Shown here piece after piece: positions 23,523 to 32,808 of a stretch of DNA of 61,871 bases. Position 1 is the stretch's first letter, and the number at the start of each line of letters is the position of its first letter. The notes beneath the pieces were generated by a model. That model saw nothing but the letters and a program-made list of their open reading frames with translations. It ran no database searches and had not been told where the DNA came from. Origin of the DNA: Alistipes senegalensis (lineage in GTDB: Bacteria > Bacteroidota > Bacteroidia > Bacteroidales > Rikenellaceae); the NCBI GenBank assembly GCA_023665825.1, contig JAMPDE010000001.1:1280436-1342306 (forward strand), given 5' to 3'. The translations under genes and the position numbers were made by a program.

Positions 23523-25367
23523 TTATTCCACCGTAACCGATTTGGCGAGGTTGCGGGGCTGGTCGACATTGCGGCCTTTGTAGACTGCGATGTAGTAAGC
23601 CAGTAACTGCAAGGGAATCGACACGACGAGCGGCATCAGGCACTCCGTGATGACCGGAACGTCGATGACATAGTCGGCCCGTTTCCGTATCAGCTCGTCC
23701 TCGCGGGCGACGACCGCAATGATTTTTCCGCCGCGCGCCTTGACCTCCTCGATGTTGCTGGCCGATTTCTCGTAAGTGCGGTCGGGTGTAGCAATGGCGA
23801 CGACCGGCATTTCGGCGTCGATAAGGGCGATGGGACCGTGTTTCATTTCGGCGGCCGGATACCCTTCGGCGTGGATGTACGAAATCTCTTTCAGTTTCAG
23901 CGCGCCTTCCAATGCGGTGGGATAATTGTAGCCGCGACCCAAATAGATGAAATTCCGTGCATAGGTGAATATCTTCGCAAGGTCTTTGATTCGTTCGTCG
24001 ATTTTCAGCACTTCCTGCATCGTTTCGGGCAGTTTCAGCAGGGCCTGCGAAACCTCGCGATAGTATTCGTCGCTGACCGTGCCCTTTTCGCGTCCGACGG
24101 CAAGGGCCAGCATCGCCATGACCGTTACCTGACCGGTGAAGGCTTTCGTCGAGGCCACGCCGATTTCCGGCCCTACGTGGATATAGGAACCCGAATCGGT
24201 CGCCCGTGCAATCGAGGAACCGACTGCGTTGCAGATGCCGTAAACGAATGCGCCGGCTTTGCGGGCCAACTCGACGGCTGCCAGCGTGTCGGCCGTTTCG
24301 CCCGATTGCGACACGGCAATCACGATGTCGTCCGGCCGGATAATGGGGTTCCGATAGCGGAATTCCGAAGCGTATTCCACTTCGACCGGTATGCGGCAGA
24401 TATTCTCGATCAGGTGCTCGCCGATGAGCGAAGCATGCCACGACGTACCGCATGCGACGAAGATGATGCGCCGGGCGTTCAGGAATTTTTCGCGGTGGTC
24501 TGCGACGCCCGACAACTTCACTTCGCCTGTTTCGGGATTGATGCGGCCGCGAATGCAGTCGACCAGCGTGTGCGGCTGCTCGTAAATCTCTTTCAGCATG
24601 AAATGCGGATAGCCGCCCTTTTCCAGCTGCGAAATGGAGAGTTTCAGCTTGCGGATATCGATATGTTCCTCCTCGTTGTCGAGCGTCAGGACTTTCAGCG
24701 GCCGGTCGCGGTGGATGACCGCCACTTCACCGTCGCCCACGTAAACGAAATTCTCCGTGTATTCGACGATGGATGCGGCGTCGGAACTCAAAAAGTATTC
24801 GCCTTGTCCGATGCCGATTACCATCGGGCTGCTTTGGCGAGCCGCGATGATTTCGTCGGGATTGCCTTTTTCGACGACTGCGATGGCATAGGCTCCGACC
24901 ACCTGTTTGAGTGCTTGTTGGACGGCTGCGAGCAGGGGACAGCGTTCGGTCGTGCGGATGTATTCGATGAGATTGACCAACACCTCCGAGTCGGTACTGC
25001 TGCGAAACGTGTAGCCGTTGGCGATGAGCGCGTCTTTCAGTACGCGGAAATTCTCGATGATGCCGTTGTGAATCAGCGCGATGTCGCCCGATTGCGAGTA
25101 GTGCGGGTGGGCGTTGGTGTCGTTCGGAACGCCGTGCGTGGCCCAGCGGGTGTGGGCGATGCCGATAGTTCCGGCTACGTCTTTGCCTTCGAGAAAGCGT
25201 TCGAGGTCATCGACCTTGCCTTTGCATTTATAAACATTGAGGGCACCGTTGCCGTTGACCATTGCCACGCCTGCACTGTCGTAGCCGCGATATTCGAGCC
25301 GATGCAATCCTTTGAGCAGAATCGGGCAGGCTTCCCGCCCGCCGACGTATCCGACTATTCCGCACAT
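23523..25367 (-). CDS. glmS: Glutamine--fructose-6-phosphate aminotransferase (isomerizing)
   Basis: A 614-residue two-domain enzyme making glucosamine 6-phosphate, the first step to UDP-GlcNAc for peptidoglycan and LPS. The N-terminal glutaminase domain starts with the catalytic cysteine after Met removal (MCGIVGYVGGREA). Two SIS sugar-isomerase domains follow from about residue 250, with GTSWHASL, SQSGETADTLAA and HGPIALI, and the family C-terminus PRNLAKSVTVE is intact. The start at 25367 is fixed by the need for Cys2. There is no glmS ribozyme, since the leader from the -7 box is only about 18 nt. Confidence 0.97.
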   Translation of the reverse strand: MCGIVGYVGGREACPILLKGLHRLEYRGYDSAGVAMVNGNGALNVYKCKGKVDDLERFLEGKDVAGTIGIAHTRWATHGVPNDTNAHPHYSQSGDIALIHNGIIENFRVLKDALIANGYTFRSSTDSEVLVNLIEYIRTTERCPLLAAVQQALKQVVGAYAIAVVEKGNPDEIIAARQSSPMVIGIGQGEYFLSSDAASIVEYTENFVYVGDGEVAVIHRDRPLKVLTLDNEEEHIDIRKLKLSISQLEKGGYPHFMLKEIYEQPHTLVDCIRGRINPETGEVKLSGVADHREKFLNARRIIFVACGTSWHASLIGEHLIENICRIPVEVEYASEFRYRNPIIRPDDIVIAVSQSGETADTLAAVELARKAGAFVYGICNAVGSSIARATDSGSYIHVGPEIGVASTKAFTGQVTVMAMLALAVGREKGTVSDEYYREVSQALLKLPETMQEVLKIDERIKDLAKIFTYARNFIYLGRGYNYPTALEGALKLKEISYIHAEGYPAAEMKHGPIALIDAEMPVVAIATPDRTYEKSASNIEEVKARGGKIIAVVAREDELIRKRADYVIDVPVITECLMPLVVSIPLQLLAYYIAVYKGRNVDQPRNLAKSVTVE

Positions 25368-25391
25368 TTTTCCGTTTGTTTGAAATTCGGA

Positions 25392-25399
25392 CAAATGTA
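25392..25399 (-). promoter_or_regulatory. -7 promoter box of glmS
   Basis: The minus strand reads TACATTTG (TAnnTTTG), 24 nt before the glmS ATG. No clear -33 TTTG. Confidence 0.55.
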
Positions 25400-25457
25400 A
25401 CAAAAAAACGCGAAAACAGAACGGGCGAAGAGTATCCCTTCGCCCGTTCGCTCGATG

Positions 25458-26822
25458 CTATAGCTCCGCGAAGTATTTGTAGAACAGGGGAATGGTTTCC
25501 AGCCCCTTGAAAAATTGTTCCAATCCGTAGCTTTCGTTCGGGGAGTGGATGGCGTCTTCGGCCAGCCCGAATCCCAGCAGCAGCGACTTGATGCCTAAAA
25601 TCCGCTCGAATCCGCTGATGACCGGAATCGAACCGCCCGAATAGTACGGCAGCGGTTTTTTGCCGAATGTCGCGGTGAGTGCTTTTTCCGCCGCTTTGTA
25701 GGCCGGCATGTCGGTCGGTGAAACATAGGGCATGCCGCCGTGCAGGGCTTTTACCTCGACTTTCACGCTTTTCGGGGCGATCGACCGGATATAGCGGGTG
25801 AAAAGGCGAGAGATTTTGCGGTAGTCCTGATGCGGCACGAGCCGCATGGAAATTTTCGCCGATGCTTTCGACGGAATCACCGTTTTTGCACCTTCGTCCG
25901 TATAGCCGCCCCAAATGCCGTTGACGTCCAGCGAGGGGCGCACGCCCGTGCGTTCGAGGGTCGTGTAGCCCGCTTCTCCTGCGACGTCGCCGATGTCGAG
26001 CGAACGTTTGTAGTCGGACAAATTGAACGGAGCCTTGTTGAATGCCTTGCGTTCGGCTGGTGTCAATTCGCGCACGTCGTCGTAAAATCCGGGAATGGCG
26101 ATATGGCCGTTCGGGTCTACCAGTTGCGTAATCAGACGGGCCAGCACGTTGGCCGGATTTGCGACGGCTCCGCCGAAATGGCCCGAATGCAAATCGCGGT
26201 CGGGGCCTGTAACCGTAACTTCCATGTAAGCCAGCCCCCGCTCCCCGCAGGTAATGGAGGGCGTTTGCCACGAGAGCATCAAGGTATCGGAAACAAGGAT
26301 GATGTCCGACCGGAGCAACTTTTTGTTCCGTTCACAGAATCCGTAGAGGCTTTCCGAACCGATTTCCTCTTCGCCTTCGAGCATGAATTTCACGTTGCAG
26401 GGAAGCGAACCGGTCGCGCACATCGCCTCGAATGCCTTGACGTGCATCCACAGCTGACCTTTGTCGTCGTCGGCACCGCGTCCCCAGATGCGGCCGTCGC
26501 GGATGACGGGCTCGAACGGTTCGGTATGCCATTCGGCACGCGGATCGACCGGCATCACGTCGTAATGCCCGTAGACCAATACGGTTTTGGCTTTCGGGTC
26601 GATGATTTTTTCGGCATAGACGACCGGATTGCCTTCGGTGGGCAGCACGTCCGCACGGTCGGCTCCGGCTTTCGCCAGCGCGGCAGCCAGCCATTCGGCG
26701 CAATGCTGCATGTCGGCCTTGTGCTCAGATTGCGCACTGACGGACGGAATTCGGAGCAGGTCGAACAACTCGTTGATAAAGCGATCTTTGTGCTCGTCGA
26801 TGTAATGGTTTACTTCAGTCAT
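25458..26822 (-). CDS. M20-family metallodipeptidase
   Basis: A 454-residue di-zinc peptidase of the M20 (carnosinase/PepV-like) family. It splits dipeptides or short peptides in the cytosol. Zinc and catalytic motifs are in order: VLVYGHYDVMPVD (about 81-93), GADDDKGQ (about 115-122), EGEEEIGSES (about 149-158) and SDT (about 177). The lid domain (about 190-335) and the C-terminal GGSIPVISGFE zinc site are present. It lies 19 bp after the NlpE-like lipoprotein gene on the same strand, so the two are probably one operon. Confidence 0.9.
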   Translation of the reverse strand: MTEVNHYIDEHKDRFINELFDLLRIPSVSAQSEHKADMQHCAEWLAAALAKAGADRADVLPTEGNPVVYAEKIIDPKAKTVLVYGHYDVMPVDPRAEWHTEPFEPVIRDGRIWGRGADDDKGQLWMHVKAFEAMCATGSLPCNVKFMLEGEEEIGSESLYGFCERNKKLLRSDIILVSDTLMLSWQTPSITCGERGLAYMEVTVTGPDRDLHSGHFGGAVANPANVLARLITQLVDPNGHIAIPGFYDDVRELTPAERKAFNKAPFNLSDYKRSLDIGDVAGEAGYTTLERTGVRPSLDVNGIWGGYTDEGAKTVIPSKASAKISMRLVPHQDYRKISRLFTRYIRSIAPKSVKVEVKALHGGMPYVSPTDMPAYKAAEKALTATFGKKPLPYYSGGSIPVISGFERILGIKSLLLGFGLAEDAIHSPNESYGLEQFFKGLETIPLFYKYFAEL

Positions 26823-26841
26823 TTATCGGTTGTTTTTCGGG

Positions 26842-27252
26842 TCACAATACATAATGTTCTGCCAATGCTCCGGTGATGGGCTGTTTTTGGCTGTCGAGCA
26901 TTCGCAGCTGATTGTTTTCGATACGGTACGAATCGCTCGGTTCGCCTTCGTCGGGATAGAGCGTCAGCCGATCATCCTCGATTGTGAAGCGGCCTTGTTC
27001 GTTGAAGACTGCATTGCGTTCGAGATACTCTGAACGGAGCGTATAGCTCCCATCGTCGAAAATGGTCAACGTAATGGCGATACCCGGACAGTCTGCCGCC
27101 GGAATCGTACCCGTGTAAGTTCCGTAAATGCTTTGGCAGGCAGCAGCCGTCGCAGTTTTTGTTTCCGAAGAAACAGTTGCGGAACCGCTTTTGCGGTCGA
27201 TGCAGGAAACGAGTGCGAGGAGTGTCGACAACAGTACGAAAATTCGGATCAT
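26842..27252 (-). CDS. NlpE-like lipoprotein
   Basis: A 136-residue lipoprotein with signal sequence ending in the lipobox LVSC (Cys17). The mature part from about residue 38 has the NlpE N-terminal pattern (SIYGTYTGTIPAADCPGI, then TLTIFDDGSYTLRSEY), a small beta-barrel. In enterobacteria NlpE signals envelope or copper stress through CpxA. Most Bacteroidetes relatives have no proven role, and no Cpx system is visible here. Probably co-transcribed with the M20 peptidase gene. Confidence 0.72.
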   Translation of the reverse strand: MIRIFVLLSTLLALVSCIDRKSGSATVSSETKTATAAACQSIYGTYTGTIPAADCPGIAITLTIFDDGSYTLRSEYLERNAVFNEQGRFTIEDDRLTLYPDEGEPSDSYRIENNQLRMLDSQKQPITGALAEHYVL

Positions 27253-27448
27253 AAGGACAATGTTTTAATTATTGGTAATAATCATTTCGATATTTGTCTG
27301 TGACGGCAGCTATTTCCGTGCCGGCGGTGCAAAGCATTGTTCCGAATTTCTTGCGACCGACCCGCGATTGCGGCAAACGGATCGGACGGGCGCCATGTAA
27401 CCGAAGGTCTGTTTTTGAGAAAAAGCGGTTCGTTCACTTGTCGAAAAT

Positions 27449-27479
27449 TTTGATATTCGAGGTAAATATATTACTTTTA
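27449..27479 (+). promoter_or_regulatory. Promoter of the nucleoside phosphorylase-dnaN operon
   Basis: TTTG (27449-27452) and TACTTTTA (27472-27479, TAnnTTTG with one change) are 19 bp apart. It is the only good promoter seen upstream of the tightly spaced genes 27514-33788. The rest of the 261-bp gap (27253-27513) shows no other feature. Confidence 0.7.
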
Positions 27480-27513
27480 TGCCAAATATACAAACGCTAA
27501 AAATTACGAAACA

Positions 27514-28392
27514 ATGAGGACGATTCCTGCTTCGGAGTTGATAATCAACGAGGATGGTTCGATTTTCCATCTGCACCTGCGGCCCGAGCAACTGGCCGAT
27601 ACGGTGATTTTGGTGGGGGATCCCGGCCGTGTGGCGATGGTGAGCGGATTTTTCGAGAAAAAAGAGTGCGAGGTGGCGAACCGTGAATTCCGCACGGTGA
27701 CAGGTACTTACAAGGGAAAACGCATGACGGTGCTCTCGACGGGTATCGGCATCGGCAATATCGACATTTCGGTGACGGAGCTCGATGCGCTGGCGAACGT
27801 GGATTTCGCGACCCGTCAGGAGAAAGCCGAAAAACGACGTCTGACACTCGTTCGATTAGGTACTTCGGGCGCGTTGCAGCCCGACATCAAAGTGGGCGAT
27901 TTCGTGTTCGCCCGGACTTCGCTCGGTTTCGACGGGCTGCTGAACTACTACAAAGGGCGCAACGAGGTATGCGACTTGGCAATGGAGCGGGCGTTTATCG
28001 AGCATACGGGTTGGAACGAACTGTTGCCGAAGCCTTATTTCATCGATGCGGATAAAACGCTGTTCGAGCACTTCCGCGACGTAACGGTCGAGGGAATCAC
28101 CGTTGCCGCACCCGGATTTTACGGGCCGCAAGGCCGGTGGGTGCGTTTGCAACCGCAGGATCCGCAGCTGAACGAGAAGATCGAATCCTTCGATTACGAC
28201 GGCCGACGCATCACCAACTTCGAGATGGAAGGCTCCGCGTTGGCCGGTCTTGCCGCGTTGATGGGCCATCGAGCCGCGACCATCTGCACGATTATCGCGC
28301 AACGGATCGCACTCGATGCCTGCACCGACTACAAGCCGTTCGTCCGTCGGATGATCGAAACCGCACTCGACAAATTAGCCGTATTGGAATAG
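27514..28392 (+). CDS. Nucleoside phosphorylase (uridine phosphorylase-like)
   Basis: A 292-residue enzyme of the PNP/UDP phosphorylase family that splits a nucleoside with phosphate into base and (deoxy)ribose 1-phosphate for salvage. Seen motifs are VILVGDPGRVAMVSGFF (phosphate binding, about 31-47), LSTGIGIGNIDISVTELDAL (about 75-95), VRLGTSGALQPDIKVGDFV and FEMEGSALAGLAALMGHRA (nucleoside binding). The exact base preference cannot be fixed. It leads the operon that continues with dnaN 33 bp downstream. Confidence 0.87.
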   Translation: MRTIPASELIINEDGSIFHLHLRPEQLADTVILVGDPGRVAMVSGFFEKKECEVANREFRTVTGTYKGKRMTVLSTGIGIGNIDISVTELDALANVDFATRQEKAEKRRLTLVRLGTSGALQPDIKVGDFVFARTSLGFDGLLNYYKGRNEVCDLAMERAFIEHTGWNELLPKPYFIDADKTLFEHFRDVTVEGITVAAPGFYGPQGRWVRLQPQDPQLNEKIESFDYDGRRITNFEMEGSALAGLAALMGHRAATICTIIAQRIALDACTDYKPFVRRMIETALDKLAVLE

Positions 28393-28425
28393 AAGAATCA
28401 AAACAAATAAAAAAGAATCAGTTTT

Positions 28426-29550
28426 ATGAAATTCACCGTATCCAGTTCCGCGTTGCTCTCGCTTTTGGCAACGACCGGAAAAGTTATCAGCAATAAGAAC
28501 ACCTTGCCCATCTTGGATTACTTCTTGATGGAGCTCACCGGCAAGACCTTGAAAGTGACCACCTCCGACCTCGAAACGACCCTGACCGGCTCGATCGAAG
28601 TCGATAACGTGGAGAGCGAGGGTACCATCGCCGCACCGGTCAAACTGATGCTCGATTCGCTGAAAGAGTTTCCCGAACAACCGCTCGAAATCGACGTCAA
28701 CGACAAAAACTGGGTCATCGCTATCAATTGGAAGAGCGGTTCGCTTTCGTTGCCGGGAGCGAGCGCCGTCAGCTATCCGGCCGTGCCGCAGCTGAATGAC
28801 GAGAAGAAGTCCATCAAGTTGAATGTCGATACGCTCGTGAACGGCATCAACAAAACGATTTTCGCAACAGCCGACGACGAACTGCGTCCCGTGATGAACG
28901 GTATTTTTCTGAATCTGGCACCCTCGACGCTGACTTTCGTGGGAACGGATGCGCATAAGCTGGTGAAGTATGAAACCGAAACGGAAAACGAGGAAACCGC
29001 TTCGTTCATTTTGCCGAAAAAACCGGCCAACCTGCTGAAATCGGTTTTGCTGAAAGAGGAGGAGGACATCGAGATTGCGTTCGATTCCAAGAATGCGATG
29101 TTCAAATTGAAAAACCATACGCTCATTTGCCGGTTGATCGAGGGCAACTATCCGAATTACAATGCGGTCATTCCGTCGAATAACCCGAACAAGGTGCTGG
29201 TCGACCGCATCGAGCTGATCAACGGCATTCGCCGCGTGGCGGTCTGCTCCAATCCGACGACCAACCTTATCCGCATGAATATCGGCGAAAACAAAATCGG
29301 TCTGACGGCACAGGACCTCGATTTTTCGGTGTCGGCGAACGAAACCATTTCGTGCAGCTACGACGGACAGCCGATTCCCATCGGGTTCAAATCGACGTTC
29401 TTGGTCGAGATTCTCTCGAACATCGAAACGCCGACGGTCGTCGTCGAACTTGCCGATTCGACCCGTGCCGGTGTCTTCAAACCCGTTTACGACGACAATC
29501 AGACGAGTTCGACCCTGATGTTGCTGATGCCGATGATGTTGAACGAATAG
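28426..29550 (+). CDS. dnaN: DNA polymerase III beta sliding clamp
   Basis: A 374-residue ring-forming processivity clamp of the replicase. It shows the three-domain family pattern: MKFTVSSSALLSLLATTGKVISNKNTLPIL at the start, FVGTDAHKLVKYE in the middle domain, and the C-terminal strand ...STLMLLMPMMLNE. Unlike many bacteria, it is not beside dnaA or recF here. Instead it stands in an operon with a DnaQ-like exonuclease 10 bp downstream. Confidence 0.97.
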   Translation: MKFTVSSSALLSLLATTGKVISNKNTLPILDYFLMELTGKTLKVTTSDLETTLTGSIEVDNVESEGTIAAPVKLMLDSLKEFPEQPLEIDVNDKNWVIAINWKSGSLSLPGASAVSYPAVPQLNDEKKSIKLNVDTLVNGINKTIFATADDELRPVMNGIFLNLAPSTLTFVGTDAHKLVKYETETENEETASFILPKKPANLLKSVLLKEEEDIEIAFDSKNAMFKLKNHTLICRLIEGNYPNYNAVIPSNNPNKVLVDRIELINGIRRVAVCSNPTTNLIRMNIGENKIGLTAQDLDFSVSANETISCSYDGQPIPIGFKSTFLVEILSNIETPTVVVELADSTRAGVFKPVYDDNQTSSTLMLLMPMMLNE

Positions 29551-29560
29551 TGCAGGCCGC

Positions 29561-30331
29561 ATGAATCTGAATCTCAAACGGCCCATCGTATTTTTCGACC
29601 TCGAAACCACGGGCGTGGATACTTCGCGCGACCGGATTGTCGAAATTTCGATGATCAAGGTCAAGCCCGACGGTTCGGAGGAGGTGAAAACACGCCGGCT
29701 CAATCCCGAAATGCCGATTCCGCCCGAATCGACAGCCATTCATGGCATTACGGACGAGGACGTGAAAGATTGTCCGACGTTCGCCCGAATCGCCAAGTCG
29801 CTCGAAGAGTTTCTGCAAGGGTGCGATTTCGGCGGATTCAACTCCAATCGCTTCGACCTGCCGGTGCTCGTCGAGGAGTTTCTGCGCGTCGGCATCAACG
29901 TCGATTTCAAAAAGCGACGCTTCATCGACGTGCAGAACATCTTTCATAAAAAGGAACAACGCACGTTGGTGGCGGCCTATAAATTTTACTGCGACCGCGA
30001 TTTGAACGATGCGCACTCGGCCGAAGCCGACACGCGTGCCACCTACGAAGTATTGAAAGCGCAATTGGAACGTTATCCCGATTTGGCGAACGATGTCGAT
30101 GCGCTGGCCGATTTTTCGGCTCGCGGCGAAACGGTCGACTATGCCGGACGCATTCTTCGCGACGAAAAGGGCCGGGAGGTCTTCGGATTCGGCAAGTACA
30201 AGGGGCGTTCCGTCGAGGAGGTTTTCCGCATCGAACCGAGCTATTATGACTGGATGATGAAAGGCGACTTTCCGCTTTACACCAAGAAAGTCATCACTGA
30301 AATCCGGTTGCGTTCAAAAACGAAAAGCTGA
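29561..30331 (+). CDS. DnaQ-like 3'-5' exonuclease
   Basis: A 256-residue DEDD-family exonuclease. ExoI is FFDLETTGVDT (about 11-21), ExoII is GFNSNRFDLPVL (about 92-103) and ExoIII is HSAEADTRATYEV (about 151-163), giving the full DEDDh set. After about residue 195 a short C-terminal domain (GFGKYKGRSVEEVFRIEPSYYDWMM) resembles the DUF3820/quorum-regulated-virulence-factor-like module often attached to such nucleases. Its place directly after dnaN suggests proofreading or repair with the replicase, which is inference. The stop overlaps the next ATG by one base. Confidence 0.85.
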   Translation: MNLNLKRPIVFFDLETTGVDTSRDRIVEISMIKVKPDGSEEVKTRRLNPEMPIPPESTAIHGITDEDVKDCPTFARIAKSLEEFLQGCDFGGFNSNRFDLPVLVEEFLRVGINVDFKKRRFIDVQNIFHKKEQRTLVAAYKFYCDRDLNDAHSAEADTRATYEVLKAQLERYPDLANDVDALADFSARGETVDYAGRILRDEKGREVFGFGKYKGRSVEEVFRIEPSYYDWMMKGDFPLYTKKVITEIRLRSKTKS

Positions 30332-32157
30332 TGAAACGGTTTCTGGCGACGATTCTGTTCGTATCGTTCGTGCTTTGTGCGGCGGCTGTCGAGAAATCGC
30401 CGACGATCGTCTACATCAACGGCGCGAAGTACTACGTCCATACCGTGCGTACGGGCGATACGCTCTTCGCATTGGCGCAGACGTATGGTGTGAGCGAGCA
30501 GACCATTCTGGCGAACAACCCCGTGTTGGCCGACGGGCTGAATGCTGCGGTCAATATCAAAATTCCCTGCATCACGGAGCGTCGGAGCGAGGAGATGCCC
30601 TCCGAACGGAAACTGCGCAAGACATTCGACCGCCATATCGTGGCGAAAGGCGAAACGTTCTATTCCATTTCCCGCCGTTACGAAATTCCGGTCGGCACCT
30701 TGATGACCGACAATCCGGGTGTCGACCCGGCCGATCTGCATCCCGGCGAAACGCTGCTCATCCGCAAAGACCGAATCGGAACCGAAGACGCTGCGGGTTC
30801 GCAGGCGGAATGGGAGGAGTATCGCGACCGGCTCAACAGCGTATCCGGCGATACGGTGACGTATCATATCGTGCAAAAAGGCGATACGTTTTTTTCGTTG
30901 TCGCGCCGTTTCGGAATTACGGAAGAACAGCTCGGTGCGATGAATGACGGGCTGCAAGCCGCCGACTTGAAATTGGGCGCGATGCTTCGGATTCGGACGG
31001 AACGGCCCGAAAATAAATCGATTGTCGGCATGGAATCGACCGATTCGTCCGTGATTCTCCCCACGCGTGAGGTGCCGCAAATCGTATTGTGGGCTTTGCA
31101 GGCGAAACAGCCGTTGCAGGTCGCTTTGCTGTTGCCGGTCGAGGTGCAGAACGAAACCAATCCCAATTACTTGGATTTTTATCGGGGTTTTCTGCTGGGA
31201 CTGGACAGCGTGCGTATCTGTTACGGCCATTCGGTCGATGTAACGCTCTACAATACGGAACGCGATGCTGCACGGGTCCGGGAGATTCTCGAAATGCCCG
31301 ATTTCGCCCGTACGCAACTGATCATCGGACCGGTTTACGAAGAAGCGGGCTTGCAGGAGGTTGTCGAATACGCCGAACGGCGCGAAATTCCGGTAGTTTC
31401 TCCGCTGGCCCATATCGCGGCGACGAGAAGCGACATCCTTTTCCAAATGGCTCCCGATCCGCTCTGCAAATACGAGAAAGCGGCCGATTTGTTCGGCGAA
31501 GAGAAACGAATCACGCTGATTTACGCCAATTCGACCGATACGGAGTTCGAACAGGAGATGCTGGCTTTGCTCGGGGATCGGCCGTGCTATCGGTTCGACT
31601 ATGAGTACGTGCACGAAACCGCACGAGAGGAAAATTCGTCGAGCGACCTAACGCCGTTGTTGGACAACGACGAAGACAATGTGCTGATCGTCATGGCCGA
31701 TACCGAAGTGAACGTCGACCGGATTCTGGCCGGCATCGCATCGGCAGATACCAACCTGACGGCACGCGGCCATACGTCGCACCGTTTTACGGTATTGGGA
31801 AATGCGCGTTGGAACCGATACAACAACATCGACCGCACGATGTTTTTCAAGGACAACGTAACTTTCGTTTCGACCTACCACGCGAAACGCGACGCGCAGG
31901 CTGTCCGCGACTTCGACAGCGCGTACGTGCAGGCGTTCGGAGTGCTGCCGACGTTGTATTCCTATCGCGGGTACGATGCGGCGATGGTGTTCTGTCCGGC
32001 CATGTACAACGATATCGAATACGATATGGCCGGACGCCGCTACGCACCGCTTCAAACCTCCTATCGCTTCGAGCAAGCCGACCCGAATGCCAATCATACC
32101 AACTGCACATGGATGCGGGTCGATTATAAACCCGATTTCACGATAACCCTCCGATAA
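30331..32157 (+). CDS. LysM-repeat protein with periplasmic-binding-like domain
   Basis: A 608-residue exported protein. After a signal peptide (residues 1-21) come three LysM peptidoglycan-binding repeats: about 28-75 (VRTGDTLFALAQTYGVSEQTI), 100-148 (VAKGETFYSISRRYEIPVGTL) and 175-222 (VQKGDTFFSLSRRFGITEEQL). From about 265 to the end is a type I periplasmic-binding fold (LALLLPVEVQNETN-like start, LIIGPVYEEAGLQEVVEYAERREIPVVSPLAH). It probably binds the cell wall and an unknown ligand in the periplasm. No ABC permease is nearby, so transport is not implied. It is coupled to the exonuclease gene by a one-base overlap. Confidence 0.82.
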   Translation: MKRFLATILFVSFVLCAAAVEKSPTIVYINGAKYYVHTVRTGDTLFALAQTYGVSEQTILANNPVLADGLNAAVNIKIPCITERRSEEMPSERKLRKTFDRHIVAKGETFYSISRRYEIPVGTLMTDNPGVDPADLHPGETLLIRKDRIGTEDAAGSQAEWEEYRDRLNSVSGDTVTYHIVQKGDTFFSLSRRFGITEEQLGAMNDGLQAADLKLGAMLRIRTERPENKSIVGMESTDSSVILPTREVPQIVLWALQAKQPLQVALLLPVEVQNETNPNYLDFYRGFLLGLDSVRICYGHSVDVTLYNTERDAARVREILEMPDFARTQLIIGPVYEEAGLQEVVEYAERREIPVVSPLAHIAATRSDILFQMAPDPLCKYEKAADLFGEEKRITLIYANSTDTEFEQEMLALLGDRPCYRFDYEYVHETAREENSSSDLTPLLDNDEDNVLIVMADTEVNVDRILAGIASADTNLTARGHTSHRFTVLGNARWNRYNNIDRTMFFKDNVTFVSTYHAKRDAQAVRDFDSAYVQAFGVLPTLYSYRGYDAAMVFCPAMYNDIEYDMAGRRYAPLQTSYRFEQADPNANHTNCTWMRVDYKPDFTITLR

Positions 32158-32160
32158 GTC

Positions 32161-32805
32161 ATGGCGAATCTGAACAACGGCATCCCCGAAAAAACCATTG
32201 AACGGTTGAGCGAATATCGCCGCACGTTGCTGGCCAGTCACAAGCAGGGCATTACGCATATTTTTTCGCATGTTTTGGCAGGCATTCACGGCATTACGGC
32301 CGTGCAGGTGCGCCGCGATTTGATGCTGATCGGTTTTTCGAGCGACACGAAAAAGGGCTATGACGTGGAGGTGTTGATTTCCTATATCAGCAACATCCTC
32401 GACAGTCCGACGGCGATGAATGTCGCGGTAGTGGGTATGGGGCATCTCGGACAGGCCATCACAAAATACTTCAACAGCAAAGGTTTGAAGCTGCGGATTA
32501 CGGCCGCATTCGATATCGACCCCGAAAAGGTGGGGCGGACGATCGACGGCATTCCGGTCTATCACATGGACGAGTTCGAGGCGACGGTCGAAGAGCAGGA
32601 TATTTCGATCGTCATCGTTTCGTCTCCGACCAGCGTCGCGCCGCAGCTCGTCGTGCCGATTATCAATGCCGGCATTCGGGGCGTTTTGAATTTCACCTCC
32701 ACGCCGTTGAATTTTCCGCAGGGCATCGTCGTGGAGAATTACGATATCACGACCCTGCTCGAAAAGGTCGCCTATTTCGTCAAGGAGAACGACGGCAACA
32801 GTTGA
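32161..32805 (+). CDS. rex: Redox-sensing transcriptional repressor Rex
   Basis: A 214-residue dimeric repressor. An N-terminal winged-helix domain (about 8-78, with LSEYRRTLLASHKQGITHIFSHVLA and VQVRRDL) is followed by a Rossmann domain with VVGMGHLGQAI (about 88-98) that reads the NADH/NAD+ ratio. It normally represses fermentation and respiratory genes when NADH is low. It starts three bases after the upstream stop, in the dnaN operon. Its targets cannot be named from this window. Confidence 0.92.
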   Translation: MANLNNGIPEKTIERLSEYRRTLLASHKQGITHIFSHVLAGIHGITAVQVRRDLMLIGFSSDTKKGYDVEVLISYISNILDSPTAMNVAVVGMGHLGQAITKYFNSKGLKLRITAAFDIDPEKVGRTIDGIPVYHMDEFEATVEEQDISIVIVSSPTSVAPQLVVPIINAGIRGVLNFTSTPLNFPQGIVVENYDITTLLEKVAYFVKENDGNS

Positions 32806-32808
32806 GCC

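Noticed and set aside
25368-25391. glmS ribozyme
   Set aside because: The predicted leader is about 18 nt, far too short.
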